NCBI RefSeq assembly: GCF_001643235.1
Contig: NZ_LQWY01000002.1
Coordinates: 52,391-116,390 of the forward strand
Length of the DNA stretch: 64,000 bases
Direction of reading: 5' to 3'
DNA from: Domibacillus aminovorans
GTDB lineage: Bacteria; Bacillota; Bacilli; Bacillales; Domibacillaceae
In this document: positions 45,817 through 55,040 of the stretch, piece by piece
Position numbering within the stretch: the stretch's first letter is position 1
How the letters are laid out: each line of letters starts with the position of its first letter
Position numbers and translations under genes: made by a program
The notes under the pieces: generated by a model
What the model was told of the DNA's origin: nothing
The model's input: only the letters and a program-made list of their open reading frames with translations
Database searches by the model: none

Positions 45817-46195
45817 CGTCGTGCCTGTCACTCCCCGAAAAATTTTGTTTCATATCCATGTTTCACGAGCTTTGGATATAATACTTGTTTTAAAGATGAT
45901 ATAAAAGAACTCATTTACTTATGATAAGGTTCACCTCAATTAATTCTAAAGATAGCCGTAGACTCTATCTATGATGTACACCAACTTTCTGCAAGCTCTT
46001 TCCAAGCTGTAGCTCTCTTTTCTTCCGCCCTTTTATTAATACATCCTAAGCTTGAAGTGCTCTTAATTCATGATTTGGACGCTGATTCATTTTGAGGCGT
46101 TTTTTGAAGAAACTCAACCAATGTGACTACTTATCGTGATTATCTGATCACTTGATGTCGTTTCTAACCACTCACAATGATTTCTGACCGATCAA
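45817..46195. other. Gene-free stretch with coding debris
   Basis: No intact gene. On the minus strand, about 45960-46125 reads MNQRPNHELRALQA, a stop, then DVLIKGRKKRELQLG, suggesting a broken short gene. Just after the cyclase, CGTGCCTGTCACTCCCCGAA resembles a repeat I recall from other Bacillus genomes; not verified. Confidence 0.35.
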
Positions 46196-46223
46196 CAAAA
46201 AAGGTCTCCCCATTGCGGGGAGA
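46196..46223 (-). terminator. Terminator downstream of the broken minus-strand gene
   Basis: TCTCCCC and GGGGAGA form a 7-bp stem over 5 nt; on the minus strand CCTTTTTTG follows. Confidence 0.7.
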
Positions 46224-46228
46224 GATCC

Positions 46229-46442
46229 TCATTCTATTAACGACATGGCCATATTCTTTTTCAATTCATCCTCCGGCGGTGAGAATATATGGATGTATTT
46301 TACTGAACGAGAGATCGGGATTTTTGCGTGACACCACGCCTTGATACTATGTATATGTATCTTTTGAAAACGGTAAATTCACGCGGCCTGCGTAGATTTG
46401 TTCTGCTTCATAAACAAAAAGTGATCGATTCTTTTTCATCAT
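46229..46442 (-). pseudogene. Remnant of an unidentified gene beside yutI
   Basis: On the minus strand a start with good AGAGAGG opens a 31-codon frame (MMKKNRSLFVYEAEQIYAGR) that stops at 46347, while a second frame overlapping it reads IKAWCHAKIPISRSVKYIHI and PPEDELKKNMAMSLIE to a stop just before the terminator. A start, an end and a terminator are kept but the frame is broken. Family not recognised. Confidence 0.5.
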
Positions 46443-46527
46443 TTCCTCTCTTTTTACCGTGATAAATTGCATTTTTTATTTAAAATTATTATAATATGTA
46501 TATTGATTGGAAAGGAGACGATTATCC

Positions 46528-46770
46528 ATGCAAGTACAAGAACATGAAATGTTCGATGAAGTACAAGTAGTCCTTGATAAATTACGCCCATTTCTGCTTC
46601 GTGACGGCGGCGACTGTGAACTCGTTGATGTTGAAGACGGGATCGTAAAACTTCGTCTGCTCGGTGCATGCGGCAGCTGCCCTAGCTCCACGATTACATT
46701 GAAAGCTGGGATCGAGCGCGCACTGCTCGAAGAAGTGCCTGGCGTCGTTGAAGTGGAACAAGTTTTTTAA
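46528..46770 (+). CDS. yutI: NifU C-domain-like Fe-S protein YutI
   Basis: 80 aa NifU C-terminal domain. The cluster motif CXXC is in [35 protein letters not shown] is also conserved. Likely Fe-S carrier. ATG 10 nt after AAAGGAG; the longer frame includes the Shine-Dalgarno and is rejected. Confidence 0.93.
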   Translation: MQVQEHEMFDEVQVVLDKLRPFLLRDGGDCELVDVEDGIVKLRLLGACGSCPSSTITLKAGIERALLEEVPGVVEVEQVF

Positions 46771-46778
46771 TAAAGAAG

Positions 46779-46811
46779 GAGCTGATCCAATATACGGATC
46801 AGCTCTTTTTT
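46779..46811. terminator. Bidirectional terminator between yutI and the dehydrogenase
   Basis: GAGCTGATCC pairs perfectly with GGATCAGCTC, 7-nt loop, then TTTTTTAA; overlaps the dehydrogenase stop region. Confidence 0.88.
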
Positions 46812-47793
46812 AATCGAAGTGCAGTACTTCTTTATTAACGAGCGTCCTTGGGTGACGATTGTCAATAACAGCTTCAATATTCTCGCAACACGTCATCATC
46901 ATCGTCATGCGTGTCTCTTTTGAAGCGCTTCCTATGTGCGGAAGCGCGACGACGTTTTTCATCGTTAAAAAAGGATGGGCCGCATGAAGCGGTTCTTTAT
47001 CAAAAACATCGAGTCCCGCTGCTGCAATTTCTTTTGCTTCGAGTGCTTCAATTAGCGCCTGCTCATTTATAATAGGCCCACGGCTCGCGTTAATAAAGAT
47101 CGCTTCATTTTTCATTTTCTGAAAATGTTCTCGTTGAAACAAACCACGTGTATCGTCGGTGAGCGGCGCCAAACAGATGACAAAGTCCGCTTCCTCAAGC
47201 AGTGCGTCAAGTGAACGATATTGCGCGCCAAGCATTTCTTCCGCCACTTCATGACGGTTCCTGTTATGATACAATATATCCATATCAAAGCCCGCTGCCC
47301 GTTTCGCCACAGCTGTCCCAATTTTGCCCATGCCCACGATGCCAATTTTTTTATGATGGACATCCGTTCCGACGAGCATCATCGGCGCCCAGCTCGTCCA
47401 CTTTCCATCTTTCACAAATTCCGCCGCTTCGATTACTCGGCGAGCAGTAGCCAGAAGAAGGGTAAATGTTAGATCTGCTGTCGTATCCGTAAGTACATCC
47501 GGTGTATTGCAAATCGATACACCATGCCTGCTTGCTGCATCAAGATCAATATTATCAATGCCAACCGCCATATTCGCAACAACTTTTAACGAGCCGGCTC
47601 GTGAAAATAATTCTTCATCCACCACATCTGTAATGACTGTCAGCAGCGCATCCGCTTTTGATACCTTCTCTAGAAGGATCTCTCGTGGAACGGCTTTATC
47701 CGCTTCCTTCCACATCTCTACGTCATACTTAATGGCTAGTCGTTCAAAAATCGCATCTGGTACTTGTCTCGTCACATACACAAATGGTTTCAT
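46810..47793 (-). CDS. D-2-hydroxyacid dehydrogenase (glyoxylate/hydroxypyruvate reductase type)
   Basis: 327 aa. NAD-binding motif KIGIVGMGKIGTAVAKRA, catalytic Arg in INASRGPIINEQAL, Glu in DVFDKEPLHAAHP, His in VALPHIGSAS. Reduces 2-keto acids such as glyoxylate or hydroxypyruvate; substrate by family. AGAGGTG precedes the ATG. Convergent with yutI. Confidence 0.9.
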   Translation of the reverse strand: MKPFVYVTRQVPDAIFERLAIKYDVEMWKEADKAVPREILLEKVSKADALLTVITDVVDEELFSRAGSLKVVANMAVGIDNIDLDAASRHGVSICNTPDVLTDTTADLTFTLLLATARRVIEAAEFVKDGKWTSWAPMMLVGTDVHHKKIGIVGMGKIGTAVAKRAAGFDMDILYHNRNRHEVAEEMLGAQYRSLDALLEEADFVICLAPLTDDTRGLFQREHFQKMKNEAIFINASRGPIINEQALIEALEAKEIAAAGLDVFDKEPLHAAHPFLTMKNVVALPHIGSASKETRMTMMMTCCENIEAVIDNRHPRTLVNKEVLHFD

Positions 47794-47916
47794 CTGTGCA
47801 CCTCTTTTCAGATTATTCTATTTTATTGTACCATTTTCATTACGAGTATGGCACAATGAATATGGGTATGAATATATTGTATAAAAATATAATGACGAAA
47901 AAAGGTGTGATTCACT

Positions 47917-48423
47917 TTGTCTTTAGAAAAACAACCTGTAATGAGTATGTCAGAAAAAACAGCGCGCCGCTGGATTGCGGAACGCGGTGTGAAAGTGGAA
48001 GATATCGCGGAACTCGTCGTTTACTTGCAACAGCCGTACCATCCGAATTTACGACTGGAAGAAGCAGTTGTACACGTGGAAGCCGTTTTACGAAAACGTG
48101 AAGTACAAAATGCCGTGTTAACCGGTATCCAGCTTGATATGCTAGCGGAGAAAAAGATGCTTGAAGAGCCTCTTCAATCGATTATTGAAACCGATGAAAG
48201 CTTATATGGGATTGATGAAACAATTGCGACGGCGATCGTGAACGTATACGGAACAATTGGATTAACAAGCTATGGGTTTATCGATAAACAAAAACCTGGT
48301 ATTTTACAATTGCTAAACGATAAATCAACCGGTCAGGTGCATACGTTTTTAGATGACATTGTCGGTGCAATTGCTGCTGCTGCAGCAAGCAGATTGGCCC
48401 ACCGCGCAGCGCATACGGAATAA
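47917..48423 (+). CDS. yutG: YutG, phosphatidylglycerophosphatase A-like protein
   Basis: 168 aa. PgpA-family C-terminal helix region (IDETIATAIVNVYGTIG, FLDDIVGAIAAAAASRLAHR), without the clear membrane helices of classical PgpA; N-terminal part MSEKTARRWIAERGVKVEDI is shared with YutG. Function in the cell unknown. TTG start 8 nt after AAAGGTG; ATG at 47941 is an alternative. Confidence 0.8.
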   Translation: MSLEKQPVMSMSEKTARRWIAERGVKVEDIAELVVYLQQPYHPNLRLEEAVVHVEAVLRKREVQNAVLTGIQLDMLAEKKMLEEPLQSIIETDESLYGIDETIATAIVNVYGTIGLTSYGFIDKQKPGILQLLNDKSTGQVHTFLDDIVGAIAAAAASRLAHRAAHTE

Positions 48424-48430
48424 ATGATGA

Positions 48431-48462
48431 AAGGAGCTATCTCATAATAGACAGCTCCTTAT
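48431..48462 (+). terminator. Terminator after yutG
   Basis: AAGGAGCT pairs with AGCTCCTT, 14-nt loop, between convergent genes. Confidence 0.65.
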
Positions 48463-48482
48463 TCATTCTCGGAGATGTTTAC

Positions 48483-50000
48483 TCAGCTTTCTCTGTCAAA
48501 TGGTGCGAGTGGTTTAAGCGCTGGTCCTTCGAGCACTTCGCCGTCATATGAATAGCGCGAGCCATGGCATGGGCAGTCCCATGAACGTTCGGCGTCGTTC
48601 CATTCTGTCTCACAGCCCATATGTGTGCACGTCGTATTGACGAGATGACAGTTCCCTTGTTCGTCTTTATATGCACCGGCTTTTTTGCCGTCCACGACGA
48701 CCAGTCCACCTTCATCCGGCTGCAAGTCATCGACCGTTTTCTCTGATCCTTTCAGCTTTCCGCCGATTAATTCTTTTGCGACTTTTGCATTTTCAGTCAC
48801 AAATGTTTTCACATCGGCTCGTTTCATTTTTATCCGTTTCGGATCAAACAATTCGGTAAATCGATTTTCTCGGCCCATGACGAGATCACTCATAATATGC
48901 GCAGCTATTGTGCCGTTCGTCATTCCCCACTTTGCGTACCCTGTCGCGACGAGAATGTTTTCAGCACCAAAACCGATATACGGCACACGATCCAATGTGA
49001 TTAAATCTTGTGCCGACCAGCGATACAAAATGTCTTTAACGCCAAAATGAAGCTGCGTAAAGTCGTTTAATTTTTCATAGTGATGCATCGTTTCCTGTTC
49101 GCTGCGTCCTGTTGGATGATTCTCACCGCCGACAATCAACAATTTTTCCCCATTTTCCATCGTCGCGTAACGCAATGACCGCGATGGTTTATCCACACTG
49201 ATGTATATTCCTTCTTCAAGTTCCCTGTCACTTTTCACACCGATCGCATAAGATCGCTCGACATGTAGCTTTGAAAAATATAATCCGTCAAAGTCGTTAA
49301 ATGGAAAATGAGAGGAAACAATGATCTTTTCGCTTGTCACTTCATATCCATCTGTTGTATGAACTTTATTATTTTCTATTGATTCCGCCCGTGTTTCTTC
49401 AAAGATGAGCACTTCATCTGCCATATCCCAAATAAGTGCTTCCAAAAATTTGACTGGATGAAACTGTGCCTGGTCACGCATCACAATGGCTTCTTCTACT
49501 TTAAACGGGAGCTTCATCCTTGCTTCCGTTCCCGCAAGTCCCCCGTTAATCCCGAGAATTTCATACGCATCGAGCTCTTTTTCAATTTGCGAAACTGTTT
49601 CTTTCGTTTCCGCATACACGTAAGCATCCTGCGTTGTAAAATCACAGTCAATGGACATTTGTTCTGACGTCTTCTTTAAAAAAGCGATCGCTTCTTCTTG
49701 TGCTTCATAATATAATCGGGCTTTTTCTTTGCCGATCGTACCGATCAGTTCATCATAAATAAGGCCGTGCTGCGCTGTTACTTTCGCCGTTGTAAAGCCA
49801 GTCGTCCCATCTGTCAACCTTCTCGATTCGAGTAAAGCAACCTTTTTTCCTTCTTTCACTAAAAGCCAAGCTGTGATAATTCCCGTCATCCCTCCACCAA
49901 CGACTGTCACATCAACTGTTACATTTGTAGTTAGCGGTGCAAAAGACAGCGATATCCAATGATCTTTCCAGTACGACTTCGATTTTTTCGGGAGTTGCAT
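48483..50000 (-). CDS. FAD-dependent oxidoreductase with C-terminal Rieske domain
   Basis: 505 aa. DAO-type FAD motif VVGGGMTGIITAWLLVKEGK near the N-terminus, a long oxidase domain, and at the C-terminus a Rieske [2Fe-2S] site CTHMGCETEW with WDCPCHGSRY (CxH..CxxH). Similar to YhfW of B. subtilis in layout. Electron donor and substrate unknown. ATG at 50000 is 5 nt after GGAGGG; an upstream ATG at 50024 is less well placed. Convergent with yutG. Confidence 0.9.
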   Translation of the reverse strand: MQLPKKSKSYWKDHWISLSFAPLTTNVTVDVTVVGGGMTGIITAWLLVKEGKKVALLESRRLTDGTTGFTTAKVTAQHGLIYDELIGTIGKEKARLYYEAQEEAIAFLKKTSEQMSIDCDFTTQDAYVYAETKETVSQIEKELDAYEILGINGGLAGTEARMKLPFKVEEAIVMRDQAQFHPVKFLEALIWDMADEVLIFEETRAESIENNKVHTTDGYEVTSEKIIVSSHFPFNDFDGLYFSKLHVERSYAIGVKSDRELEEGIYISVDKPSRSLRYATMENGEKLLIVGGENHPTGRSEQETMHHYEKLNDFTQLHFGVKDILYRWSAQDLITLDRVPYIGFGAENILVATGYAKWGMTNGTIAAHIMSDLVMGRENRFTELFDPKRIKMKRADVKTFVTENAKVAKELIGGKLKGSEKTVDDLQPDEGGLVVVDGKKAGAYKDEQGNCHLVNTTCTHMGCETEWNDAERSWDCPCHGSRYSYDGEVLEGPALKPLAPFDRES

Positions 50001-50062
50001 GAATACCCTCCTAATAGTGGTCATGCTATCTGTATACCCCCACTCGTCTAACTTTATCCAGT

Positions 50063-50100
50063 AAAAAAGATAGTTAGCTCATCATAATGAACTAACTATC
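50063..50100 (-). terminator. Terminator of yutE-yutF
   Basis: GATAGTTAG pairs with CTAACTATC, 14-nt loop, with TTTTTTAC on the minus-strand side. Confidence 0.82.
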
Positions 50101-50138
50101 CACTAATTTATTATCTAAGTTTAAGTAATCACTGTTTC

Positions 50139-50906
50139 TTAAATAGGCCATTCATTTAAATTTTGAGTCGTGTGAGTTGGCTTGATTTCGTAGCGGTCAA
50201 GATGGTGTGGCTGTGTAACACCTGTGTAGACGAGCAATGTATCGATGCCAATGCCAATACCTGCACGTATATCCGTATCATAGTAATCGCCGACCATAAT
50301 TGTTTCTTCTTTCGTTGTGCCGAGAACTTCAAGTGCCTGCTCCATAATAACTGGTTCCGGTTTGCCAATGAAGACAGGCTGCGTTTCTGTTGAGACCGTC
50401 ACAACAGATGTAAGCGAGCCATTGCCAGGCAGGAAGCCGCGCTCTGTCGGAATGGCGATGTCGCCGTTTGTCGATATGAATCGAGCACCGTTTCGGACAG
50501 ACAGACATGCACCTGCGAGTTTTTCATATGTAAGGCCTCTGTCAATACCTGTCACAACGTAATCTGGGTTTTCATGAGTAACAACCTCTAATCCTTTATC
50601 CGCAAGTGCTTCAAGAATTCCATCTTCGCCGATCACATATACGGATGCGCCCGGTTTTTCATCGTGAATAAACTGAGCTGTCGCCCGTGACGTTGTAAAC
50701 ACGTTTTCCGGCGTCGTATGAATACCCATTTTCACAAGTTTATCCGCCACCTGCTTCGGCGTGCGTGATGAGTTATTCGTAATGAACAAATACGGGATGT
50801 TCGCCGCATTCAATCGATCAATAAACTCTGGAGCACCTGGAATAATGTCCGTACCGAGATACATCGTTCCATCTAAATCAATTAAATACCCTTTATATTT
50901 TGTCAA
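50139..50906 (-). CDS. yutF: HAD phosphatase YutF (NagD family)
   Basis: 255 aa. HAD motif I GYLIDLDGTMYLG, motif II FITNNSSRTPKQVA, motif III GKPEP, and motif IV MVGDYYDTDIRAGIGIG. NagD-like sugar-phosphate or nucleotide phosphatase. TTG start after GAGGAGAG. 12 nt after yutE. Confidence 0.93.
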   Translation of the reverse strand: MTKYKGYLIDLDGTMYLGTDIIPGAPEFIDRLNAANIPYLFITNNSSRTPKQVADKLVKMGIHTTPENVFTTSRATAQFIHDEKPGASVYVIGEDGILEALADKGLEVVTHENPDYVVTGIDRGLTYEKLAGACLSVRNGARFISTNGDIAIPTERGFLPGNGSLTSVVTVSTETQPVFIGKPEPVIMEQALEVLGTTKEETIMVGDYYDTDIRAGIGIGIDTLLVYTGVTQPHHLDRYEIKPTHTTQNLNEWPI

Positions 50907-50918
50907 TTTTCTCTCTCC

Positions 50919-51365
50919 TCACTCAGGTAAAAATGCGGAAACGGGCCCTAGTTCGTTTTCTAGATACGCACGGACTCGTTTCGGAAAATCAATCAATTCT
51001 TTTTTATTCGCGATTAACAGCGCCGCCATTTCATCATGTGAAATATCGGTGTAGTCGCGGACGAGCGTTTTGCGAAGACCGATCACATCTTTCAGTGGTA
51101 TAGCCTGCTCTGGCGCAATAACTTTTTCATCATTCAGAATATCAATGATGTCTTCGTAGCTGCCGGGGTCACGCATAATAAAACCATCGATCATCGCGTT
51201 GCCGACATCGATGATCGATTCAACGATTCTTTGCGCAAGGCGTTCAAGCGCCGCCCGTTCAAGCGGTGTTACCCATACCGAGTGTTGCTCAAAAAGGGTC
51301 AATTGCTCTTCCATAAAGCGGAGTGTTGCTTCCATTTTTTTTCGGTCAATAAAATACACAAGCAT
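50919..51365 (-). CDS. yutE: YutE, DUF86/HepT-like protein
   Basis: 148 aa, all-helical HEPN/DUF86 fold: RLAQRIVESIIDVGNAMID and IGLRKTLVRDYTDISHDEM. The RNase HEPN motif RX4-6H is altered here (RKTLVRDY has Arg where His is usual), and no MNT antitoxin gene is next to it, so a toxin role is unlikely. Operon with yutF. Confidence 0.88.
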   Translation of the reverse strand: MLVYFIDRKKMEATLRFMEEQLTLFEQHSVWVTPLERAALERLAQRIVESIIDVGNAMIDGFIMRDPGSYEDIIDILNDEKVIAPEQAIPLKDVIGLRKTLVRDYTDISHDEMAALLIANKKELIDFPKRVRAYLENELGPVSAFLPE

Positions 51366-51432
51366 CCATCCTTTCCGCTCTTATTGTAACATGTGATACA
51401 ATGGTTGAAAATGAACGAGTGGAGGACCACCG

Positions 51433-51699
51433 ATGAGTGAACGCTTTTTTCTTTACGATGAAATGGACACGACGACGACGCGTTTCGTCAGTTTTGCTGG
51501 TGACCATGCGAGATATGATCTTGCCTTGATGCAAACGGACCGCTACTACGGAAAGCGGATCGTTATAAACTTACAAGGAAACAAGTATGCGATTATTGGC
51601 CGCGATGATTTGGACGAGCCCGGCTATATTGAGTATGCATTTGATTTGAGCGAGGAAGAAGCAGCCGAATTAAAAGAATTTTTGTATGAAGTCATTTAA
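51433..51699 (+). CDS. yutC: YutC, DUF3055-like protein
   Basis: 88 aa small soluble protein: RFFLYDEMDTTTTRFVSFAG, HARYDLALMQTDRYYGKRIV, and an acidic helical C-terminus. The family name is from synteny and recollection of DUF3055. Divergent from yutE, 67 bases apart; GGAGG precedes the ATG. Confidence 0.75.
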   Translation: MSERFFLYDEMDTTTTRFVSFAGDHARYDLALMQTDRYYGKRIVINLQGNKYAIIGRDDLDEPGYIEYAFDLSEEEAAELKEFLYEVI

Positions 51700-51792
51700 T
51701 GATGAAGCTTTGTTCATTGCGGACAGGGTCTTTTTTCTTGATTAGCTCCTATTTTCATAGATTCGCGCACATTAGCAATTTTGTACACAAAA

Positions 51793-51820
51793 AACCGGCT
51801 TCATCGGCCGGTTTTTATTT
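51793..51820. terminator. Bidirectional terminator between yutC and yutD
   Basis: AACCGGC pairs with GCCGGTT, 7-nt loop, with A and T runs on both sides. Confidence 0.85.
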
Positions 51821-52102
51821 TGCACTTGAGACGGGCAGCTTTTTTAAAATAAAATAGCCGCAGCCAAAGTTGCAGTATTCGAGTAAGTAATCCCGTATAG
51901 TAGAATATTTATTATCATATGATGCTTTTTTGTTGCCGTCGTCGAAGAATCCTTTTAGCCGCAGTTGGCCGTAGCCCCAGTCGCCGACAATGAAATCATA
52001 TTTGGATAAAATGTCACTATAGCGGGCGCGGAAGGCTTCGTCGTTAAAACCATCCATCCGCTCTTCAATGAGGTCATAGGTATCATTTTGAATGGTAATC
52101 AT
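51815..52102 (-). CDS. yutD: YutD, DUF1027 protein
   Basis: 95 aa: [40 protein letters not shown], and a Cys-containing C-terminus [17 protein letters not shown]1027 pattern. ATG overlaps the lipA stop (ATGA). Function unknown. Confidence 0.88.
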   Translation of the reverse strand: MITIQNDTYDLIEERMDGFNDEAFRARYSDILSKYDFIVGDWGYGQLRLKGFFDDGNKKASYDNKYSTIRDYLLEYCNFGCGYFILKKLPVSSAK

Positions 52103-53013
52103 TTTGCTGCCTGCGCCTCGCCTTTTTCATGTCTCGCTTTTGCTGCTGCATTTACTTGTTCATCGGCATGGTAAGAAGAACGCACCATTGGACCCGCTTC
52201 ACAGTGACTGAATCCTTTTGTCATCGCGATTTCACGCAGCTCTGCAAATTCGTTCGGATGATAATATTTCACGACTTTCAAATGTTTTTTCGATGGCTGT
52301 AAGTACTGGCCGATCGTCATTATATCCACATTGTTCGCACGAAGGTCATCCATTACTTCGATGATTTCTTCTTTTGTTTCGCCGAGACCGATCATTAAGC
52401 TTGATTTCGTCGGGATCTCTGGCTGCATTTCTTTCGCTCTGCGCAAAAATTCGAGTGAGCGGTCATACTTCGCGCGTGCACGAACTCTCGGTGTCAAACG
52501 GCGCACTGTTTCGATATTATGATTTAAAATATCCGGTTTTGCATCCATAAGCATTTGCAGATTTTCTTCAATGCCCCCCATGTCAGATGGCAAGACTTCG
52601 ATCGATGTAAACGGATTTTTCCGACGAATTGCCCGAACCGTTTCCGCAAAGACGTAAGCGCCGCCATCTTTTAAGTCATCACGGGCTACTGCTGTGACTA
52701 CTACATGCTTTAAATTCATTTGCACAACAGAATCTGCTACGCGTTCCGGTTCTTCTAAATCAAGCTCTGTTGGAAGACCTGTTTTCACAGCACAAAAACG
52801 GCATGCACGCGTGCAGACACTGCCCAGAATCATAAAGGTTGCGGTACGGCGAACAGCCCAGCATTCGTGAATGTTTGGACATTTTGCTTCTTCACAAACG
52901 GTATGTAATTGCTTTTCGCGCATCATTTTCTTCAAACCTGTATAGTTTTCGTTCGTGTTCAATTTTATTTTTAACCATTCCGGTTTACGCAAATATTCTT
53001 CTTTTGTGCTCAT
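52099..53013 (-). CDS. lipA: Lipoyl synthase LipA (radical SAM)
   Basis: 304 aa. Auxiliary cluster motif [12 protein letters not shown] (CX4CX5C) and radical-SAM motif CTRACRFC (CX3CX2C), plus [13 protein letters not shown] and the C-terminal [10 protein letters not shown]. Inserts sulfur into octanoyl chains, in Bacillus on GcvH or target proteins. ATG at 53013 is 7 nt after GGAGATG; five upstream residues in frame are not supported. Confidence 0.97.
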   Translation of the reverse strand: MSTKEEYLRKPEWLKIKLNTNENYTGLKKMMREKQLHTVCEEAKCPNIHECWAVRRTATFMILGSVCTRACRFCAVKTGLPTELDLEEPERVADSVVQMNLKHVVVTAVARDDLKDGGAYVFAETVRAIRRKNPFTSIEVLPSDMGGIEENLQMLMDAKPDILNHNIETVRRLTPRVRARAKYDRSLEFLRRAKEMQPEIPTKSSLMIGLGETKEEIIEVMDDLRANNVDIMTIGQYLQPSKKHLKVVKYYHPNEFAELREIAMTKGFSHCEAGPMVRSSYHADEQVNAAAKARHEKGEAQAAK

Positions 53014-53160
53014 TTGCTTCATCTCCAATCATTGGACAATATAAGGCTAACTCTATCATAATTACTAACTAAATAAAAGCCGAACTGCCTATAACAGACA
53101 TCCCTGGCTTCTTTCATTAATAAGACCCTTCTGTATGATACAAGCAGGCAAGAGAATATA

Positions 53161-54156
53161 TTACTGATTAGCTACTTTTTTCTTTTTCAAGGAAAATGCA
53201 ATCGCACCGAGCAATGCAAATGTGACGAACAGTCCTGCAAATGTGCTGCCCGTAAAACCAAGCATAAGGTAGCCGATCATCGCAATGACCGCCGAAAGAA
53301 GTGCATACGGAATTTGCGTCATTACGTGATCGATATGGTTACTACCAGCACCCGTTGAGGACAAAATGATTGTGTCGTGAATTGGCGAGCAATGGTCTCC
53401 AAATACCGAATCTGCTAGTACAGCTGGAATTTTACGTCCATGAAAAACGACCTCGCCCGTTTGAATCGCACGATCTTCATGCTTTTTCATCGGACCAAAA
53501 TCTCTGTTCAACAGCGCAACAACGAATACCATACCAAGTACCGCCCAGATGTAATAATTCATCGGTATCATTTGCATATATGCTGATAAATCTCCACTTG
53601 ATAAGCTGTCAATATGCCCCGGTCAAGCCGATAATGTAGAACCCCAGCTTGAAACCGGCGCGACTACACAAACCGGTACAGATGTTGAATCGATAATATA
53701 GGCAAGTTTCGTACGGGAAATTCAGTAACGGTCTGTAATCGGACGTGATACTTGCCCGACCGCTAACGCATTAAAATAATCATTGATAAGAATACCAAGC
53801 AGTGCCGCCATTACTTGCGCGCTCGCACGTGATTTCACACGTTTTACTGCCCATTCGCCAAATGCGCGGCTGCCGCCAAAAATATTAATAAATGCGGTAA
53901 TCATACCGAGAATGAGCAAAAAGAAAATGATGTATAAATTCCACATACTCCATTCAAAAACGCCCTCAGTCACCGTATAAACATTGTCTGAAAAAGCAGA
54001 CCATACGATGGAAGCCGTTTTGCCAATACTAAACTCCACTAGCAATAATGCTGCTGCGATAATGCCTACACCAAGTGACAAAAGGACACGGCACGTTACG
54101 ATCACCATGATAATCGCCAGTACTGGCGGTAACAGTGAAAAGATTGTATTTTCCAT
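53161..54156 (-). pseudogene. NhaC-type Na+/H+ antiporter, broken
   Basis: An N-terminal part (MENTIFSLLPPVLAIIMVIV through NALAVGQVSRPITDRY) ends in TGA where CGA (Arg) is expected; the same frame continues ISRTKLAYIIDSTSVPVCVV, then shifts frame near SSWG (the alternative frame reads FYIIGLTGAY). A C-terminal part (MQMIPMNYYIWAVLGMVFVV, GRKIPAVLADSVFGDHCSPI) is open again. The locus is also ~100 codons short of a normal NhaC-family protein. At least one nonsense and one frameshift mutation. Confidence 0.85.
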
Positions 54157-54182
54157 ACTATTTCTCCTCTACATAAGCATAC

Positions 54183-54214
54183 AAAAAAAGCAATGAGAGA
54201 CTGCGTTCATTGCT
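54183..54214 (-). terminator. Terminator after yunB
   Basis: AGCAATGA pairs with TCATTGCT, 10-nt loop, with TTTTTTTG following on the minus strand. Confidence 0.8.
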
Positions 54215-54269
54215 CATGCGTTTAATTTCGTTTGCATCTTATCAGAAAACACGAACCTTTACCACCACA

Positions 54270-55001
54270 TTATTTTGCTGGGATACCGACCGAATCCGGA
54301 TTGTAATAATTCGGTACAGTGCCATGTACAAGCCCCATCGCGACTGGCAATGTTTGCTTGACTACTCTCGTCTCTGATGCAAATGGCACGATCACTTTCA
54401 CATTGACTTCGAGTGCAATGTATACTTCAACATAGGCTGAATTAATGCCAAACGGTTCCACTTTCGTCTTCACATTGGAGTTAACGTCTCCGAGTGCATA
54501 AAATCGAATCGGTATCCGCGGCCCGAGATTGCCGAGTATCGCGTTGTTCGTAATCTGTCCGAGTGGAATGGTATAGGCAATTCCTTCTCCTTGCATGGTC
54601 CTTTTCACATCAATATCAACACCTGACAACTTTTCTAGCTCTTGTAAGTTTCCTGCCTCTGCTTGATCTAAATTTTCCTCCGCAAGTTCGGTTACTTCAG
54701 CGAGCACTTTATTGATCACTTCCGCGTTGAAAGTTGTTGCACCTCCTTCTCCTTTCTCTGTAATCATAATGTCTTTTATATCAAGGTTTTCTGTAATTTC
54801 TTTACTTATGGCTTTTTGTAACACCATCGAAGCAATTTTTTCGGTTTGCATGTCTGCAAAATTTAAGATGACCGGCTGAATATTCCTGTTAATCAGCCAT
54901 AAAATAAATAAAATACCGATGATAAATAAAAGGACAGCCATCATAAAGCGGTGGCGTATGGACAACTGTGACTTGCTTCGCCATTTTCTTCGTCGTCGCA
55001 T
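54270..55001 (-). CDS. yunB: Sporulation protein YunB
   Basis: 243 aa. Basic N-terminus, one membrane helix (FMMAVLLFIIGILFILWLI), then an outside domain (ADMQTEKIASMVLQKAISKE, PIRFYALGDVNSNVKTKVEP, SETRVVKQTLPVAMGLVHG). YunB belongs to the sporulation protein set, so the host forms endospores. ATG at 55001 is about 8 nt after GGAAAGGGGG. A hairpin covers that region. Confidence 0.9.
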   Translation of the reverse strand: MRRRRKWRSKSQLSIRHRFMMAVLLFIIGILFILWLINRNIQPVILNFADMQTEKIASMVLQKAISKEITENLDIKDIMITEKGEGGATTFNAEVINKVLAEVTELAEENLDQAEAGNLQELEKLSGVDIDVKRTMQGEGIAYTIPLGQITNNAILGNLGPRIPIRFYALGDVNSNVKTKVEPFGINSAYVEVYIALEVNVKVIVPFASETRVVKQTLPVAMGLVHGTVPNYYNPDSVGIPAK

Positions 55002-55036
55002 AAAAAAACCCCCTTTCCGCATTGTATGCGGAAAGA
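55001..55036 (-). promoter_or_regulatory. Hairpin between yunD and yunB that covers the yunB ribosome binding site
   Basis: On the minus strand CTTTCCGCA-TACAA-TGCGGAAAG is followed by GGGGTTTTTTTATG. It has the form of a terminator, and the 3' arm with the G run is also the yunB Shine-Dalgarno. It may both end yunD transcripts and limit yunB translation. Confidence 0.65.
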
Positions 55037-55040
55037 GGCT

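Noticed and set aside
50919..51365. HepT toxin of a toxin-antitoxin pair
   Set aside because: No MNT-type antitoxin neighbour, the His of the HEPN motif is replaced, and the gene has the conserved yutE position.
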